Assembly (NCBI GenBank): GCA_965222005.1
Contig: OZ244935.1
Coordinates: 992,001-1,056,000 of the forward strand
Length of the DNA: 64,000 nt
From: CBDCTM01 sp965222005
Lineage (GTDB): Bacteria; Bacteroidota; Bacteroidia; Chitinophagales; Saprospiraceae
Direction of reading: 5' to 3'
Within the stretch, counting starts at the first letter, position 1, and the number at the start of each line of letters is the position of its first letter. This document shows positions 24,593-33,147 of the stretch, piece by piece. Position numbers and translations under genes: made by a program. The notes beneath the pieces are model-generated. The model ran no database searches. It saw nothing but the letters and a program-made list of their open reading frames with translations, and was not told where the DNA came from.

Positions 24593-26223
24593 TTAGACTT
24601 TGGACGAAAAAGATGTCGATTATGAAAAAGGCAGAACAGCGATTATCTTGTTTTTATGCAAACAATAACAAGAAGCAATCTGTTCTGCCATGAAATTTTA
24701 TATTCAAAGATACGTCGTAGTCGAGCAACGACCAATTTAATCATGGCATTATCCTCGTATAAAGGAGCAAAATCTCCGACTGAATTAAGTCTTTCGCCTC
24801 TGTACCATTATAAGTATGGTAGTATAAGTAAGGTAGTAAGTAACCTTTCGCGGAATGAAGAAGAGTATGGTAAAGTTCGAAAATTCTTTCAATCGCTCTG
24901 TTATGCTTATTATTCACCAGCAGTGGAAGACACAGGTCGAGTATTATTACAAACCAATACTACACCAATACAAAAGCCCCATTCGGACACACTGGAAGGT
25001 CGAACCTATATAGCTATACCAAACAATGTGATCAAGGGCAACAAACCGTTGGGTATTGGCTATGAAGTATCCCTTATTAATTTATCCGATGGAGGTACCA
25101 ATTGGAGTTTACCTCTTAGTATATCCCGTGTTGCGATCAACAAAACCGCTTCTCAAACAGCGTTGGAGCAACTGGAAGAATTGCTCAACCATCCTCACTT
25201 GGATTTGGGCCAGAAGCTATGCCTCAATACATTAGATAGTAAATACGGCAATGGTGCTTATTTGGCCGAGGCATTTAAATATGATGATCTGGTCAGTATT
25301 GCCCGCTTAAAATCAGGCATGAAGGTATGGACTGGTACAGGTAAAGCCCCTTCGATCCAAAGTAAAGGAGCACCCAAAATTTACAATCAAAAACTTTACC
25401 TGATTTCAGAGAGCAGGAACAAAAGCTACAAAAAGCATCCTAAAACAAAACAGCCCTATACAGTATATCAACAATCTATTTTTGAAGTTCCTCATAACGA
25501 TTTTTTTGAGCTGGAGGCAACAACAAAAAAAGGTAGAAAGATTGTTGTTCAAATATTCCGATGGAACAATATGCTGATTCGATCTAAAAATGGCCACAAC
25601 ATGAAAGACAAGCCAATGGACATTTTAGCTGTTAAAGTTCGGGATGCTGAAACGGGAAAAGCGATATTTAGTCGAGACATGTTTGTAGCTCTTAGCGGTA
25701 AACGGAAAAATGAAGTAACCACTCCCGAAGGATATCATACTTATCGTAAACGTTATGATATCGAACCAAGTCTTCGATTTGCCAAGCAACGGTTGATGAT
25801 TGATAAACTGCAAACTCCTGTACTAGAACATTTTGACAATTGGTTGTTGATTTATCAACTAACTGTTTGGCTACTTTACATCGCAAGTGACGAAGCGGAC
25901 TTTCGTCCAAGAGAATGGCGAAAGTACCTACCCCAAAATCAACAGCCTGACAGCGGACATAGATTGTCTATTGCACAGACATGGCATGCTGCCGAATCAC
26001 TTTTTTTGACTTTTGAACAAAACCCATTCAAACCGCTAAAGTCCAAAAAAGGTAGGCCGAGACAAAAAGGCGAAACACAAATTCAAAGAACTCGATATAA
26101 GGTCGTAAAAAAGACCTCTAATAAGCGCAATAACAAGAAAGTCGCATAAAAGACTTCGAATCTATCCGGGATTTTGACCTAACATTTATGTTGGAGATGC
26201 TTCCGTTTTCGTCCAAAGTCTAA
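24593..26223 (+). mobile_element. Insertion sequence, IS4-superfamily type, 1631 bp
   Basis: Ends carry 18-bp perfect inverted repeats (TTAGACTTTGGACGAAAA at 24593-24610 and its complement ending at 26223). They are flanked by the 8-bp direct repeat AAAAGTGA at 24585-24592 and 26224-26231, a clear target-site duplication. One transposase gene fills the interior. The clean ends, intact gene and matching target repeats suggest recent insertion. I cannot name the subgroup; an 8-bp duplication fits only some IS4-superfamily groups. Confidence 0.93.
24656..26149 (+). CDS. DDE transposase of the IS element
   Basis: 497 aa. The segment YRKRYDIEPSLRFAK matches the Y-x2-R-x3-E-x6-K signature of IS4-superfamily DDE transposases and carries the catalytic glutamate. 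An upstream aspartate lies in NTLDSKYGNGAYLAEAF, and the C-terminus is basic (KKSKKGRPRQKG, NKRNNKK) as in DNA-binding tails. The frame is intact. It may start at the ATG at 24656 or at a later ATG (MALSSYKGAKS at 24743). It lies alone between the inverted repeats. Confidence 0.88.
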   Translation: MQTITRSNLFCHEILYSKIRRSRATTNLIMALSSYKGAKSPTELSLSPLYHYKYGSISKVVSNLSRNEEEYGKVRKFFQSLCYAYYSPAVEDTGRVLLQTNTTPIQKPHSDTLEGRTYIAIPNNVIKGNKPLGIGYEVSLINLSDGGTNWSLPLSISRVAINKTASQTALEQLEELLNHPHLDLGQKLCLNTLDSKYGNGAYLAEAFKYDDLVSIARLKSGMKVWTGTGKAPSIQSKGAPKIYNQKLYLISESRNKSYKKHPKTKQPYTVYQQSIFEVPHNDFFELEATTKKGRKIVVQIFRWNNMLIRSKNGHNMKDKPMDILAVKVRDAETGKAIFSRDMFVALSGKRKNEVTTPEGYHTYRKRYDIEPSLRFAKQRLMIDKLQTPVLEHFDNWLLIYQLTVWLLYIASDEADFRPREWRKYLPQNQQPDSGHRLSIAQTWHAAESLFLTFEQNPFKPLKSKKGRPRQKGETQIQRTRYKVVKKTSNKRNNKKVA

Positions 26224-26227
26224 AAAA

Positions 26228-26674
26228 GTGAGAGTCATAAAAAATATACCTGCCATAGCAGCCTGCCTGTGTTTGGGACTGTTCTCCGGATGTGCCAGTC
26301 TGGCCAGCGAGAAAGAATACGAAGTTGATTTTCGCTCTTCTCCTAAAAATGCCACTATTGAAATTGTCAACAAAAAAAGAAGAGTCCTCTTTAAAGGGAC
26401 CACCCCTGTCAAAGTGTTCCTTCCGGCTGGCAGAGGCTACTTTTCAAAGGCCGATTACCAAATCCGCTTTTCCAAAGAGGGCTATGAAAACCAACACGTT
26501 CCGCTAAAGGCCAGCCTGGATGCCTGGTATTTTGGCAATTCCTTGTTCGGATTTGGTTCTTTCATCGGCTTTCTCTTTGTCGATCCGGCTACCGGTGCTA
26601 TGTTTAAGATCGACCAGGGAGTGGTAAGCGTAGCACTCAATAAAGTCGATTCCGACACTGAAGAGCTTCCTTAA
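26228..26674 (+). CDS. Lipoprotein with PEGA-like domain (remaining frame after IS insertion)
   Basis: 148 aa from a GTG at 26228. The signal peptide is still complete (IPAIAACLCLGLFSGC) with lipobox LFSGC. The domain that follows (FRSSPKNATIEIVNKKRR ... FSKEGYENQHVPL) looks like a PEGA surface-carbohydrate-binding fold, then a hydrophobic GNSLFGFGSFIGFLF segment and a short tail. Only the first five codons were lost to the IS element, so a functional product is possible if the GTG is used. The 3' end overlaps the convergent VWA gene by 4 bp. Confidence 0.75.
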   Translation: MRVIKNIPAIAACLCLGLFSGCASLASEKEYEVDFRSSPKNATIEIVNKKRRVLFKGTTPVKVFLPAGRGYFSKADYQIRFSKEGYENQHVPLKASLDAWYFGNSLFGFGSFIGFLFVDPATGAMFKIDQGVVSVALNKVDSDTEELP

Positions 26675-27807
26675 AATTTGCCGGCAATCTGCTGCCGGCC
26701 CATCCATTGACGGATGTCCTGCTTTTCAATGACAGCAGCCATCAAACCGGGAAACTGCTCCGGCGTGCAGGCAAAGGCGGGTATGTCGAGCTGGGCCAAT
26801 GCAGCAGCCACATCGCGATCGTAGCTTGGAGCCCCTTCATCATTTAGCGCCAACAAGCTGATCACCTGCGTACCGCCTGCTTTAAGGCTTGCTATTCTTT
26901 TGATTAGCTCTTGGGCATTACCTCCTTCAAAAAGGTCGCTGATCAAAAACAATATGCTCTGCGAAGGGTTTGCAATCCATTGCTCGGCATAGGCTACGGC
27001 CTTGTTGATATCCGTGCCGCCACCCAACTGAGTACCAAAGAGCAGCTCAACGGGGTCGTGGAGCTGGTCGCTTAAATCAACAACCGCCGTATCGAACACT
27101 ACGAGCCGTGTGCTCACCGAGCGAAGCGACGCCAGGATCGCTCCAAAAACACTGGCATATACCATCGAGCTGGCCATCGACCCGCTTTGGTCGATGAGCA
27201 AAATGACGTGCCGCAATGCTCGTCCTTTCCTGCCAAAGCCCACCAGCTGTTGGGGAATGATCGCCTTGAGTTCTCGTTGATAGTGCTTCAAATTGCGGCG
27301 AATGGTATGGTGCCAATCGATCTCATTGTGGCGCGGCCGCTGATGGCGGGCCGCCCGGTGGATACTGCCTTTTATAGCTGTGATCATGGGCTGCCGGAGC
27401 TTATCCTGTAGTGCTTTTACCACTTTTTCTACCACCTGCCGGGCAGTAGCTTTGGTACGTTCCGGCATCACCTTATTGAGGCTCAGGATCGTGGCCATCA
27501 GGGACACATCCGCTTCGATAGACTGAAGTAGCTCCGGCTCGAGGAGCATTTTTTTGAGCCCCAGCTGGTGGAGCGCATCTTTTTGCATGATCTGCACAAC
27601 AGGAGCGGGGAAATACTTGCGGATATCGCCCAGCCAGCGGTTGACATTTGGCGAGCTGGGCCCTAACCCGCCATGCCGATTGGAATCGTAGAGGGCTTCC
27701 AGTACCTGATCCATTCCTTGCTCTTCTCCCTCTCCAAGCTCCGCACGACCTTCCGGATCTGCCGGGCTGCCCAATACCAGTCGCCATTTTTTGATTCGTT
27801 CATCCAT
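26671..27807 (-). CDS. VWA domain-containing protein (CoxE-like)
   Basis: 378 aa from the ATG whose complement is at 27805-27807; the longer frame to 27897 adds an unlikely 30 residues. The C-terminal half is a von Willebrand A domain with an intact metal site: DQSGSMASS at about residue 206 and GGGTDINKA at about 262, followed by LFLISDLFEGG. The N-terminal half is helical and matches CoxE/YehP-type VWA proteins. These usually work with a MoxR or SWIM partner; none is next to it. It is cytoplasmic by sequence and divergent from the flippase-like gene. Confidence 0.85.
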   Translation of the reverse strand: MDERIKKWRLVLGSPADPEGRAELGEGEEQGMDQVLEALYDSNRHGGLGPSSPNVNRWLGDIRKYFPAPVVQIMQKDALHQLGLKKMLLEPELLQSIEADVSLMATILSLNKVMPERTKATARQVVEKVVKALQDKLRQPMITAIKGSIHRAARHQRPRHNEIDWHHTIRRNLKHYQRELKAIIPQQLVGFGRKGRALRHVILLIDQSGSMASSMVYASVFGAILASLRSVSTRLVVFDTAVVDLSDQLHDPVELLFGTQLGGGTDINKAVAYAEQWIANPSQSILFLISDLFEGGNAQELIKRIASLKAGGTQVISLLALNDEGAPSYDRDVAAALAQLDIPAFACTPEQFPGLMAAVIEKQDIRQWMGRQQIAGKF

Positions 27808-27921
27808 CGCTGATAAAAATAGCACCTTTGCGCGGGAAATCCCCAAAACTTGCTGCATATCAACTGATTGCTGTATATTTGACCGTTTCAAATTCAACCC
27901 ACTGCGGGATAAAACATCTAG

Positions 27922-29055
27922 GTGAGATCATCAATCCGGGAAGAATTTTCCGACCAACAACAAGAAGTACTCAAATCCATTCGCATTTCCAGAATCATCT
28001 TTCCGATCATCCTGGGAATCGGGGTTGTGGGGTATTTGCTGTGGAAACAGTACGACCCGGAAGATTTCAGTCAAATCAACTGGACTACTCATATGGCGAT
28101 GTGGATCGGCTTGGCGGTAGTATTGCTGATCGGACGACACCTGGCCTACGCTATACGCTTGTTCATTCTATCGGAGGGTGAGTTCAAATTCAAAAAGTGT
28201 ATAGAGTTGGTGTTTATCTGGGAGTTTAGTTCGGCTGTATCCCCGACCAGCGTAGGGGGATCGGCTGTGGCGGTGTTCGTATTGGCACAGGAGAAATTAT
28301 CGACCGCCAAAACCACCGCCATTGTTTTGTATTCCGCTGTGCTGGACACCGTATTTTTCATCGTCACTCTGCCCATACTCTTTTTCGTTTTCGGCCCGCT
28401 TATTATTCGTCCTCATCTTACAGAAATCCAATTGCTTGACGGTTGGGGCTATACCTTTATCGTTACTTATTTTTTTATGGCCCTTTACGGCAGCTTCTTT
28501 TTTTACAGCCTCTTCATCAATCCTGCTACGCTGCGGCGCCTGCTCGGCGGCCTTACCAGCTTGAAGGTATTCAAGCGCTTTCGGAAAAATGCAGTGAAAC
28601 TGAGCAACGACTTTATTGCCGCCAGCAAAGAAATGAAACGACAGCGCTGGCCTTACCACCTCGGTGGCTTTTTGGCAACCGCCACAGCCTGGTCTTTTCG
28701 CTTCCTCCTGCTCAACTGCCTCATCAATGCCTTTGTCAATATCCCCATAGAATTTTGGACTCAATTGGCCCTGTATAGCCGACTCGAAACGATGTTTGTC
28801 ATTATGGCTTTTAGCCCCACACCAGGCGGAGCAGGCTTTGCCGAAATCGTCTTCTGGGGCTTTCTCAGCGACTACGTTCCCCAAAAAGGGCTGGCGCTGC
28901 TGATCGCTTCCATTTGGCGGTTGCTCACCTATTATTTGTACCTCCTGGCTGGGGCGATTATTATTCCCAACTGGATACGCAATATCATCAACGAGCAGAA
29001 GCAGCGGCGGTTGGAGCGGCAAAGACGGCAGGAAGAGGAAGGCGAATCGCTTTAG
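27922..29055 (+). CDS. Lysylphosphatidylglycerol synthase TM region/UPF0104 family membrane protein
   Basis: 377 aa with about eight hydrophobic helices, beginning FPIILGIGVVGYLLW. The family pattern is visible in WEFSSAVSPTSVGGSAVAVF and in the late segment FSPTPGGAGFAEIVFWGFL, both typical of the LPG_synthase_TM (AglD-like) family. These proteins are flippase-like or accessory to lipid and glycolipid transfer. The start is a GTG at 27922; the C-terminus is a charged tail of arginine, glutamine and glutamate. No synthase domain is attached. It is probably a single-gene unit. Confidence 0.83.
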   Translation: MRSSIREEFSDQQQEVLKSIRISRIIFPIILGIGVVGYLLWKQYDPEDFSQINWTTHMAMWIGLAVVLLIGRHLAYAIRLFILSEGEFKFKKCIELVFIWEFSSAVSPTSVGGSAVAVFVLAQEKLSTAKTTAIVLYSAVLDTVFFIVTLPILFFVFGPLIIRPHLTEIQLLDGWGYTFIVTYFFMALYGSFFFYSLFINPATLRRLLGGLTSLKVFKRFRKNAVKLSNDFIAASKEMKRQRWPYHLGGFLATATAWSFRFLLLNCLINAFVNIPIEFWTQLALYSRLETMFVIMAFSPTPGGAGFAEIVFWGFLSDYVPQKGLALLIASIWRLLTYYLYLLAGAIIIPNWIRNIINEQKQRRLERQRRQEEEGESL

Positions 29056-29093
29056 GAACCTTCCAAAAAAAATCCGCCATTTTTGAATAATAC

Positions 29094-29972
29094 TTAGAGC
29101 ATCAACACTTGCATCGCCAATATACGCTCATCCTGTTCGTCCAGCAATTTTTTGGCGTAGCGGTGGAGTTGAACACTGGCATCATCGGCAGCGAGCAGGG
29201 CAGAAAGCCGTTCATCAGACTGCCTTAGCGTATCCACCGCCTCTTTTGAGGGCAATTCGGTAAGGCTGGCGAGCTGCGCCAAATTGTTGGCCGTCAGCAC
29301 ATCACTGGATCGAATACTTTCGGGCAATGCCTGATAGCCAATTCCCAGCTCCGTGACGGGCTGAAAAATTCGATGGATTGCATCGCCGCTGGCCCGCACA
29401 TAAAAAGCCCGGCCCATGCGGCCCATCAGATCGATGCGATGCGGATCGATGCGGCCTTTTTCATCCAACACGGCTTCGCTGATATGCATTCTGAGCACCT
29501 CGCAAATGATGAGATGTCCGGCCCCGCCTTCCTCCCCGAGGGGGATAATCTGCTGCATGCGGCATTCGATATGCACTGGCGACTCCTTTACCCGAAAGGG
29601 TTTGACGAGATCGGCAGCAATAGGCGTGAGGCCCGATTTTTCGAATTCGCTTACTCCCGATGGGTAGGAAATACTGCAAAGTGCCATCTGCCGGACGATG
29701 GCGTAGTTGACGACATTGATCACAACCTCAGCATTTTGCTCAATATTGTGCAGGGTATCTTTGGTGGTATTGTCGGCCACTCTTCTGTTGGACGAAAACA
29801 CCAGAATGGGAGGATTGGAACTATAGCAATTAAAGAAGCTGTATGGTGCCAGATTGGCTTTGCCGTCCGCATCGATCGTGCTGGCAAAGGCAATGGGACG
29901 CGGCGCTACTGAGCCGAGTAGATATTGGTGGAGCTGGGGAGTGGCGGTGCTTTGTGGATCAATGACGAGCAT
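29094..29972 (-). CDS. Flavin reductase family protein (FMN-binding split barrel)
   Basis: 292 aa from the ATG whose complement ends at 29972; a longer frame adds 16 unlikely residues. The N-terminal domain has the split-barrel signature YLLGSVAPRPIAFASTID followed by NLAPYSFFNCYSSNPPILVFSS, typical of DIM6/NTAB flavin reductases that bind FMN. The C-terminal 90 residues form a helical extension found in related Bacteroidota proteins. Expected activity is NAD(P)H-dependent flavin reduction, or use of bound FMN as cofactor. The partner is unknown. Confidence 0.85.
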   Translation of the reverse strand: MLVIDPQSTATPQLHQYLLGSVAPRPIAFASTIDADGKANLAPYSFFNCYSSNPPILVFSSNRRVADNTTKDTLHNIEQNAEVVINVVNYAIVRQMALCSISYPSGVSEFEKSGLTPIAADLVKPFRVKESPVHIECRMQQIIPLGEEGGAGHLIICEVLRMHISEAVLDEKGRIDPHRIDLMGRMGRAFYVRASGDAIHRIFQPVTELGIGYQALPESIRSSDVLTANNLAQLASLTELPSKEAVDTLRQSDERLSALLAADDASVQLHRYAKKLLDEQDERILAMQVLML

Positions 29973-30146
29973 GTGCGAAGGAGATTGTTGATAAATGCAC
30001 AAATTAATGAAACTTTGCATCGCTTAAGGCATTTATACACGTTTGCTAAATTTATAACTTTTTAAAATCATCGACAAATTCACCCTCGCGTATATAAAAG
30101 ACGCTTACCTTCATTCGTCACTTTTTCTTTTTGTAAACCTATAAAA

Positions 30147-30710
30147 ATGCCTCACAAAACTAATTTGCTCCGCTTTCTGCTAAAAACTGCCGGCATATGC
30201 CTGCTTATCGTTTGTATAGCCTGGCTGGCACGCTACCTGTATATGAAGCCCCAATATGCCGGCGGCGAAAAGGCTCCTCCCATCACCAGCCAGTTGATGG
30301 ATGGCAGTGATTTTAACCTCGCACAGCTCAATGGCAAATACATTTTGCTCGACTTCTGGGGCAGCTGGTGTAGCCCCTGCCGCGCCGAAAGCCCTCAATT
30401 GGTCAAGTTTTATGAACAGTATCACGAAGCTTCTTTTGCTGATGCCGACGGATTTGAGATCGTCAGTATTGGGATCGAAACTAAAGTAAGCCGATGGCTG
30501 CGAGCAATCCAGAAAGATGGCCTGCTCTGGCCCTATCACATCATGGATAAAGCCACCAGCCTTCGGTTTTTCGATTCTCCCATTGCTGCCGATTATGGTA
30601 TCAGGGAAGTCCCTACCAAATACCTGCTCAACCCGCGCGGAGAGATCATTGGCGTAAATTTGTCTTTTGATGAGATGCGTAAGCACCTGGAAAAGCACCT
30701 GACAAATTGA
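30147..30710 (+). CDS. TlpA-like thiol-disulfide oxidoreductase, membrane-anchored
   Basis: 187 aa with an N-terminal membrane anchor (about residues 12-31, AGICLLIVCIAWLARYLY) and a periplasmic thioredoxin fold. The active-site motif is WCSPC within LLDFWGSWCSPCRAESPQL. The later cis-proline loop is EVPTKYLLN. Such proteins reduce disulfides in the periplasm, often for cytochrome c maturation or for outer-envelope proteins. It is followed by grpE after 39 bp but need not be co-regulated with it. Confidence 0.88.
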   Translation: MPHKTNLLRFLLKTAGICLLIVCIAWLARYLYMKPQYAGGEKAPPITSQLMDGSDFNLAQLNGKYILLDFWGSWCSPCRAESPQLVKFYEQYHEASFADADGFEIVSIGIETKVSRWLRAIQKDGLLWPYHIMDKATSLRFFDSPIAADYGIREVPTKYLLNPRGEIIGVNLSFDEMRKHLEKHLTN

Positions 30711-30749
30711 CGCAACACCGGCGCTGGCAAACAAATTGATACAATAGCT

Positions 30750-31358
30750 ATGGTACAAATGCCACGACCAATGATAAAAAAAGTGAAAAACATAATGAGC
30801 AAAAAAAAGAAACTGACGGACCAGCCAAACGAACTGGTCACTGAAGCCGATAGCCCTGAAAGCCTTAAAAAGGCTTCTAAAGGCAAAAAAAAGACGAAAA
30901 AGGCAGCTGGAAAAGATAAAAGCACAGCTAATAAGGATGCCGCAGATCAACAAATATCTGAGCTGAAAGAAAAGTATATCCGCCTTTTGGCTGAATTTGA
31001 CAACTACAAAAAGCGGACGGTAAAGGAAAAAATAGAGCTGATGAGTACCGCTGCACAGGACACGATGGCAGCTCTTCTGCCAATTTTGGACGATTTTGAC
31101 AGAGCCAAAAACAGCGGTGATTCCTTCAGCGAGGGGGTTGAATTGGTGTACAACAAACTCTACAATACCCTGCGGCAAAAGGGGCTGGAATCAATGGAAA
31201 CCGATGGCATGCCGTTTGATCCGGAGTTGCATAATGCCATCACTGAAATCCCCGCTCCATCAGACGATATGAAGGGCCACATCGTAGATACGGTTGAAAA
31301 AGGCTACCTTCTAAAAAACAAGATCATCCGCCACGCAAAGGTGGTTGTTGGCAAATAA
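30750..31358 (+). CDS. grpE: Nucleotide exchange factor GrpE
   Basis: 202 aa from the ATG at 30750, or 187 aa from the ATG at 30795 (MSKKKKLTDQ), which looks more natural. After a charged lysine-rich tail come the long coiled-coil (ISELKEKYIRLLAEFDNYKKR) and the C-terminal beta-domain with PILDDFDRAKN and GYLLKNKIIRHAKVVVG, all standard GrpE motifs. It releases ADP from DnaK during protein folding. It is followed by dnaJ 69 bp downstream; dnaK is not in the window. Confidence 0.95.
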   Translation: MVQMPRPMIKKVKNIMSKKKKLTDQPNELVTEADSPESLKKASKGKKKTKKAAGKDKSTANKDAADQQISELKEKYIRLLAEFDNYKKRTVKEKIELMSTAAQDTMAALLPILDDFDRAKNSGDSFSEGVELVYNKLYNTLRQKGLESMETDGMPFDPELHNAITEIPAPSDDMKGHIVDTVEKGYLLKNKIIRHAKVVVGK

Positions 31359-31427
31359 CTTGACTGTTGTTGGTACATTACCAAGTCCCCGCCTGGTACC
31401 AAAGCTGACAACCAATTTTAAAGAATT

Positions 31428-32585
31428 ATGGCGAAAAGAGATTATTACGAAGTGCTTGGCGTTGCAAAAAATGCAGACGATAACGCTATCAAAAAAGCCT
31501 ATCGCAAGATTGCAATGAAGTACCATCCCGATCGCAACCCCGACGATAAAGTTGCTGAGGAAAAATTCAAAGAAGCAGCTGAGGCTTACGAAGTACTCAG
31601 CAATGCGGATAAAAAAGCCCGCTACGATCGCTTTGGCCATGCCGGTGTAGGCAACCATGCCGGGGGCGGCTTTTCCGGAGGCATGACGATGGAAGACATC
31701 TTTGCACAGTTTGGCGATATCTTTGGTGACGGCGGCAGCCCTTTTGAATCCTTCTTTGGCGGTGGGGGTAGTCGCGGGCGGCGCTCTCAGGGGCAGCGCG
31801 GCAGCAATTTGCGTATCAAAGTAGCCCTTACATTAGAAGAGATCGCCAACGGAGTGAATAAAAAAATAAAGGTTAAAAAGAGTATAAACTGCACTAGCTG
31901 CAATGGCTCAGGTGCCAAAAACAGTGGTTCTATGGCCACTTGCAGCACTTGCCGGGGCTCTGGCTACGTCCGCCAGGTACGCAGCACTTTCCTCGGCCAA
32001 ATGCAAACCACAACGGCCTGCCCTACCTGTAGCGGCAGCGGGCAGGTGATCACTGCCAAATGCACTTCCTGCAAGGGAGAGGGGAAGATAATGGGAGAGG
32101 AAACCATTGATATTGACATCCCTGCAGGGGTTGAGGATAGTATGCAACTCAGCATGCGTGGCAAAGGCAACGCTGGTATGCGCGGAGGCCCAGCCGGCGA
32201 TCTGCTCATCAATATCGAAGAGAAAAAACATAAATACCTGCAACGCGAAGGAGTGAACGTGATCTATGAGCTGTACCTCAACTTCGCCGATGCGGCACTG
32301 GGCACTTCCGTGGAGGTACCCACACTGGGTGGAAAGGTGAAAGTGAAAATCCCCGCCGGCACACAAGCAGGTAAAATATTTCGACTCAAAGGCAAAGGAC
32401 TGCCGGCTATTCAGAGTTATGGCAAGGGCGATCAGCTTATTCACGTCAGCATCTGGACGCCCAAAAAACTCAACGATCAAGAGCGCGCCCTACTTGAACA
32501 ACTGCGCAACATGCCCAATTTCACCCCCCAGCCCGGCAAAGCTGAAAAAGGGTTTTTCGAGCGCATGAAGGATTATTTTAACTAG
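31428..32585 (+). CDS. dnaJ: Chaperone protein DnaJ
   Basis: 385 aa type I DnaJ. The J domain has HPD at residues 33-35; a glycine/phenylalanine-rich region follows (HAGGGFSGG), then four CxxCxGxG-type zinc motifs (CTSCNGSG, CSTCRGSG, CPTCSGSG, CTSCKGEG) and the C-terminal substrate-binding domain. It delivers unfolded proteins to DnaK and stimulates its ATPase. A hairpin with a T-rich tail follows the stop. It forms an operon with grpE. Confidence 0.97.
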   Translation: MAKRDYYEVLGVAKNADDNAIKKAYRKIAMKYHPDRNPDDKVAEEKFKEAAEAYEVLSNADKKARYDRFGHAGVGNHAGGGFSGGMTMEDIFAQFGDIFGDGGSPFESFFGGGGSRGRRSQGQRGSNLRIKVALTLEEIANGVNKKIKVKKSINCTSCNGSGAKNSGSMATCSTCRGSGYVRQVRSTFLGQMQTTTACPTCSGSGQVITAKCTSCKGEGKIMGEETIDIDIPAGVEDSMQLSMRGKGNAGMRGGPAGDLLINIEEKKHKYLQREGVNVIYELYLNFADAALGTSVEVPTLGGKVKVKIPAGTQAGKIFRLKGKGLPAIQSYGKGDQLIHVSIWTPKKLNDQERALLEQLRNMPNFTPQPGKAEKGFFERMKDYFN

Positions 32586-32622
32586 CCCGCAATAGTTTTA
32601 AAGATATGCTTTTCGCAATCGG

Positions 32623-32660
32623 ACGGGCAAATGTATGAGATTCATTTGCCCGTTCGTTAT
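32623..32660 (+). terminator. Probable terminator after dnaJ
   Basis: An 11-bp perfect stem ACGGGCAAATG (32623-32633) with CATTTGCCCGT (32643-32653), followed by TTATTTTT. It lies 38 bp after the dnaJ stop and just before the gldH start. Confidence 0.6.
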
Positions 32661-32669
32661 TTTTGGGAC

Positions 32670-33143
32670 ATGATAAAATATCCCTTTGCTTTCAGTTGCC
32701 TTTGCCTGCTCATTAGCAGTTGCGGCCCCGATTATTTGCTCAATGAAACACGCAGCATCGCCCAAAGCCAATGGGCCTATCAGGATACACTCAACTTTGC
32801 GGCAAATATCCGCGACACCAACCGCATTTATAATATCTTCCTCGATATCGATCACAGCACCGACTATCCCTATCAAAATATTTACCTGCTCGTCCATACC
32901 CTGTTTCCGGGTGGCAAGCGGCCTGCCCAACGAATATCCGTAGATTTAGCCGACAAAAGTGGGCAATGGCTGGGCAATTGCCGTGGCGAGTATTGCCAAT
33001 TGAGGGTGTATCTTCAGCAAGGCGCTTTTTTCAATGCACGCGGTCAGCATATCTTTACCATCGAGCAGTACATGCGTGTGGACCCCCTTCCCGGAATCCG
33101 CTCAATAGCCCTTCGGATCGAAGACACTGGCCAGAACAGATAG
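32670..33143 (+). CDS. gldH: Gliding motility lipoprotein GldH
   Basis: 157 aa from the ATG at 32670; an upstream frame is inside the dnaJ terminator. The lipoprotein signal ends in LISSC with the cysteine at residue 18. The mature part (WAYQDTLNFAANIRDTNRIYNIFLDIDHSTDYPYQNIYLL) matches the GldH family, which is needed for gliding and T9SS function in Flavobacterium. The later HIFTIEQYMRVDPLPGI is the family's closing motif. Whether this organism glides cannot be told. It is followed 5 bp later by the cytochrome gene. Confidence 0.88.
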   Translation: MIKYPFAFSCLCLLISSCGPDYLLNETRSIAQSQWAYQDTLNFAANIRDTNRIYNIFLDIDHSTDYPYQNIYLLVHTLFPGGKRPAQRISVDLADKSGQWLGNCRGEYCQLRVYLQQGAFFNARGQHIFTIEQYMRVDPLPGIRSIALRIEDTGQNR

Positions 33144-33147
33144 ACCT

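Larger units (their letters stand above)
24574..26674 (+). pseudogene. Lipoprotein gene split after codon 6 by the IS element
   Basis: If the 1631-bp IS and one 8-bp target copy are removed, the frame reads ATG AAC TGG TTA AAA GTG AGA GTC ATA, joining the ATG at 24574 to the frame at 26228. The original product would begin MNWLKVRVIKNIPAIAACL and continue into the lipoprotein below. The original ATG overlaps the stop of the VOC gene. The insertion removes coupling and leaves a GTG at 26228 as a possible new start. Confidence 0.8.

Noticed and set aside
30180..31178. 332-aa minus-strand frame over tlpA-like and grpE genes
   Set aside because: Spans two genuine genes and their gap, composition unlike a protein.
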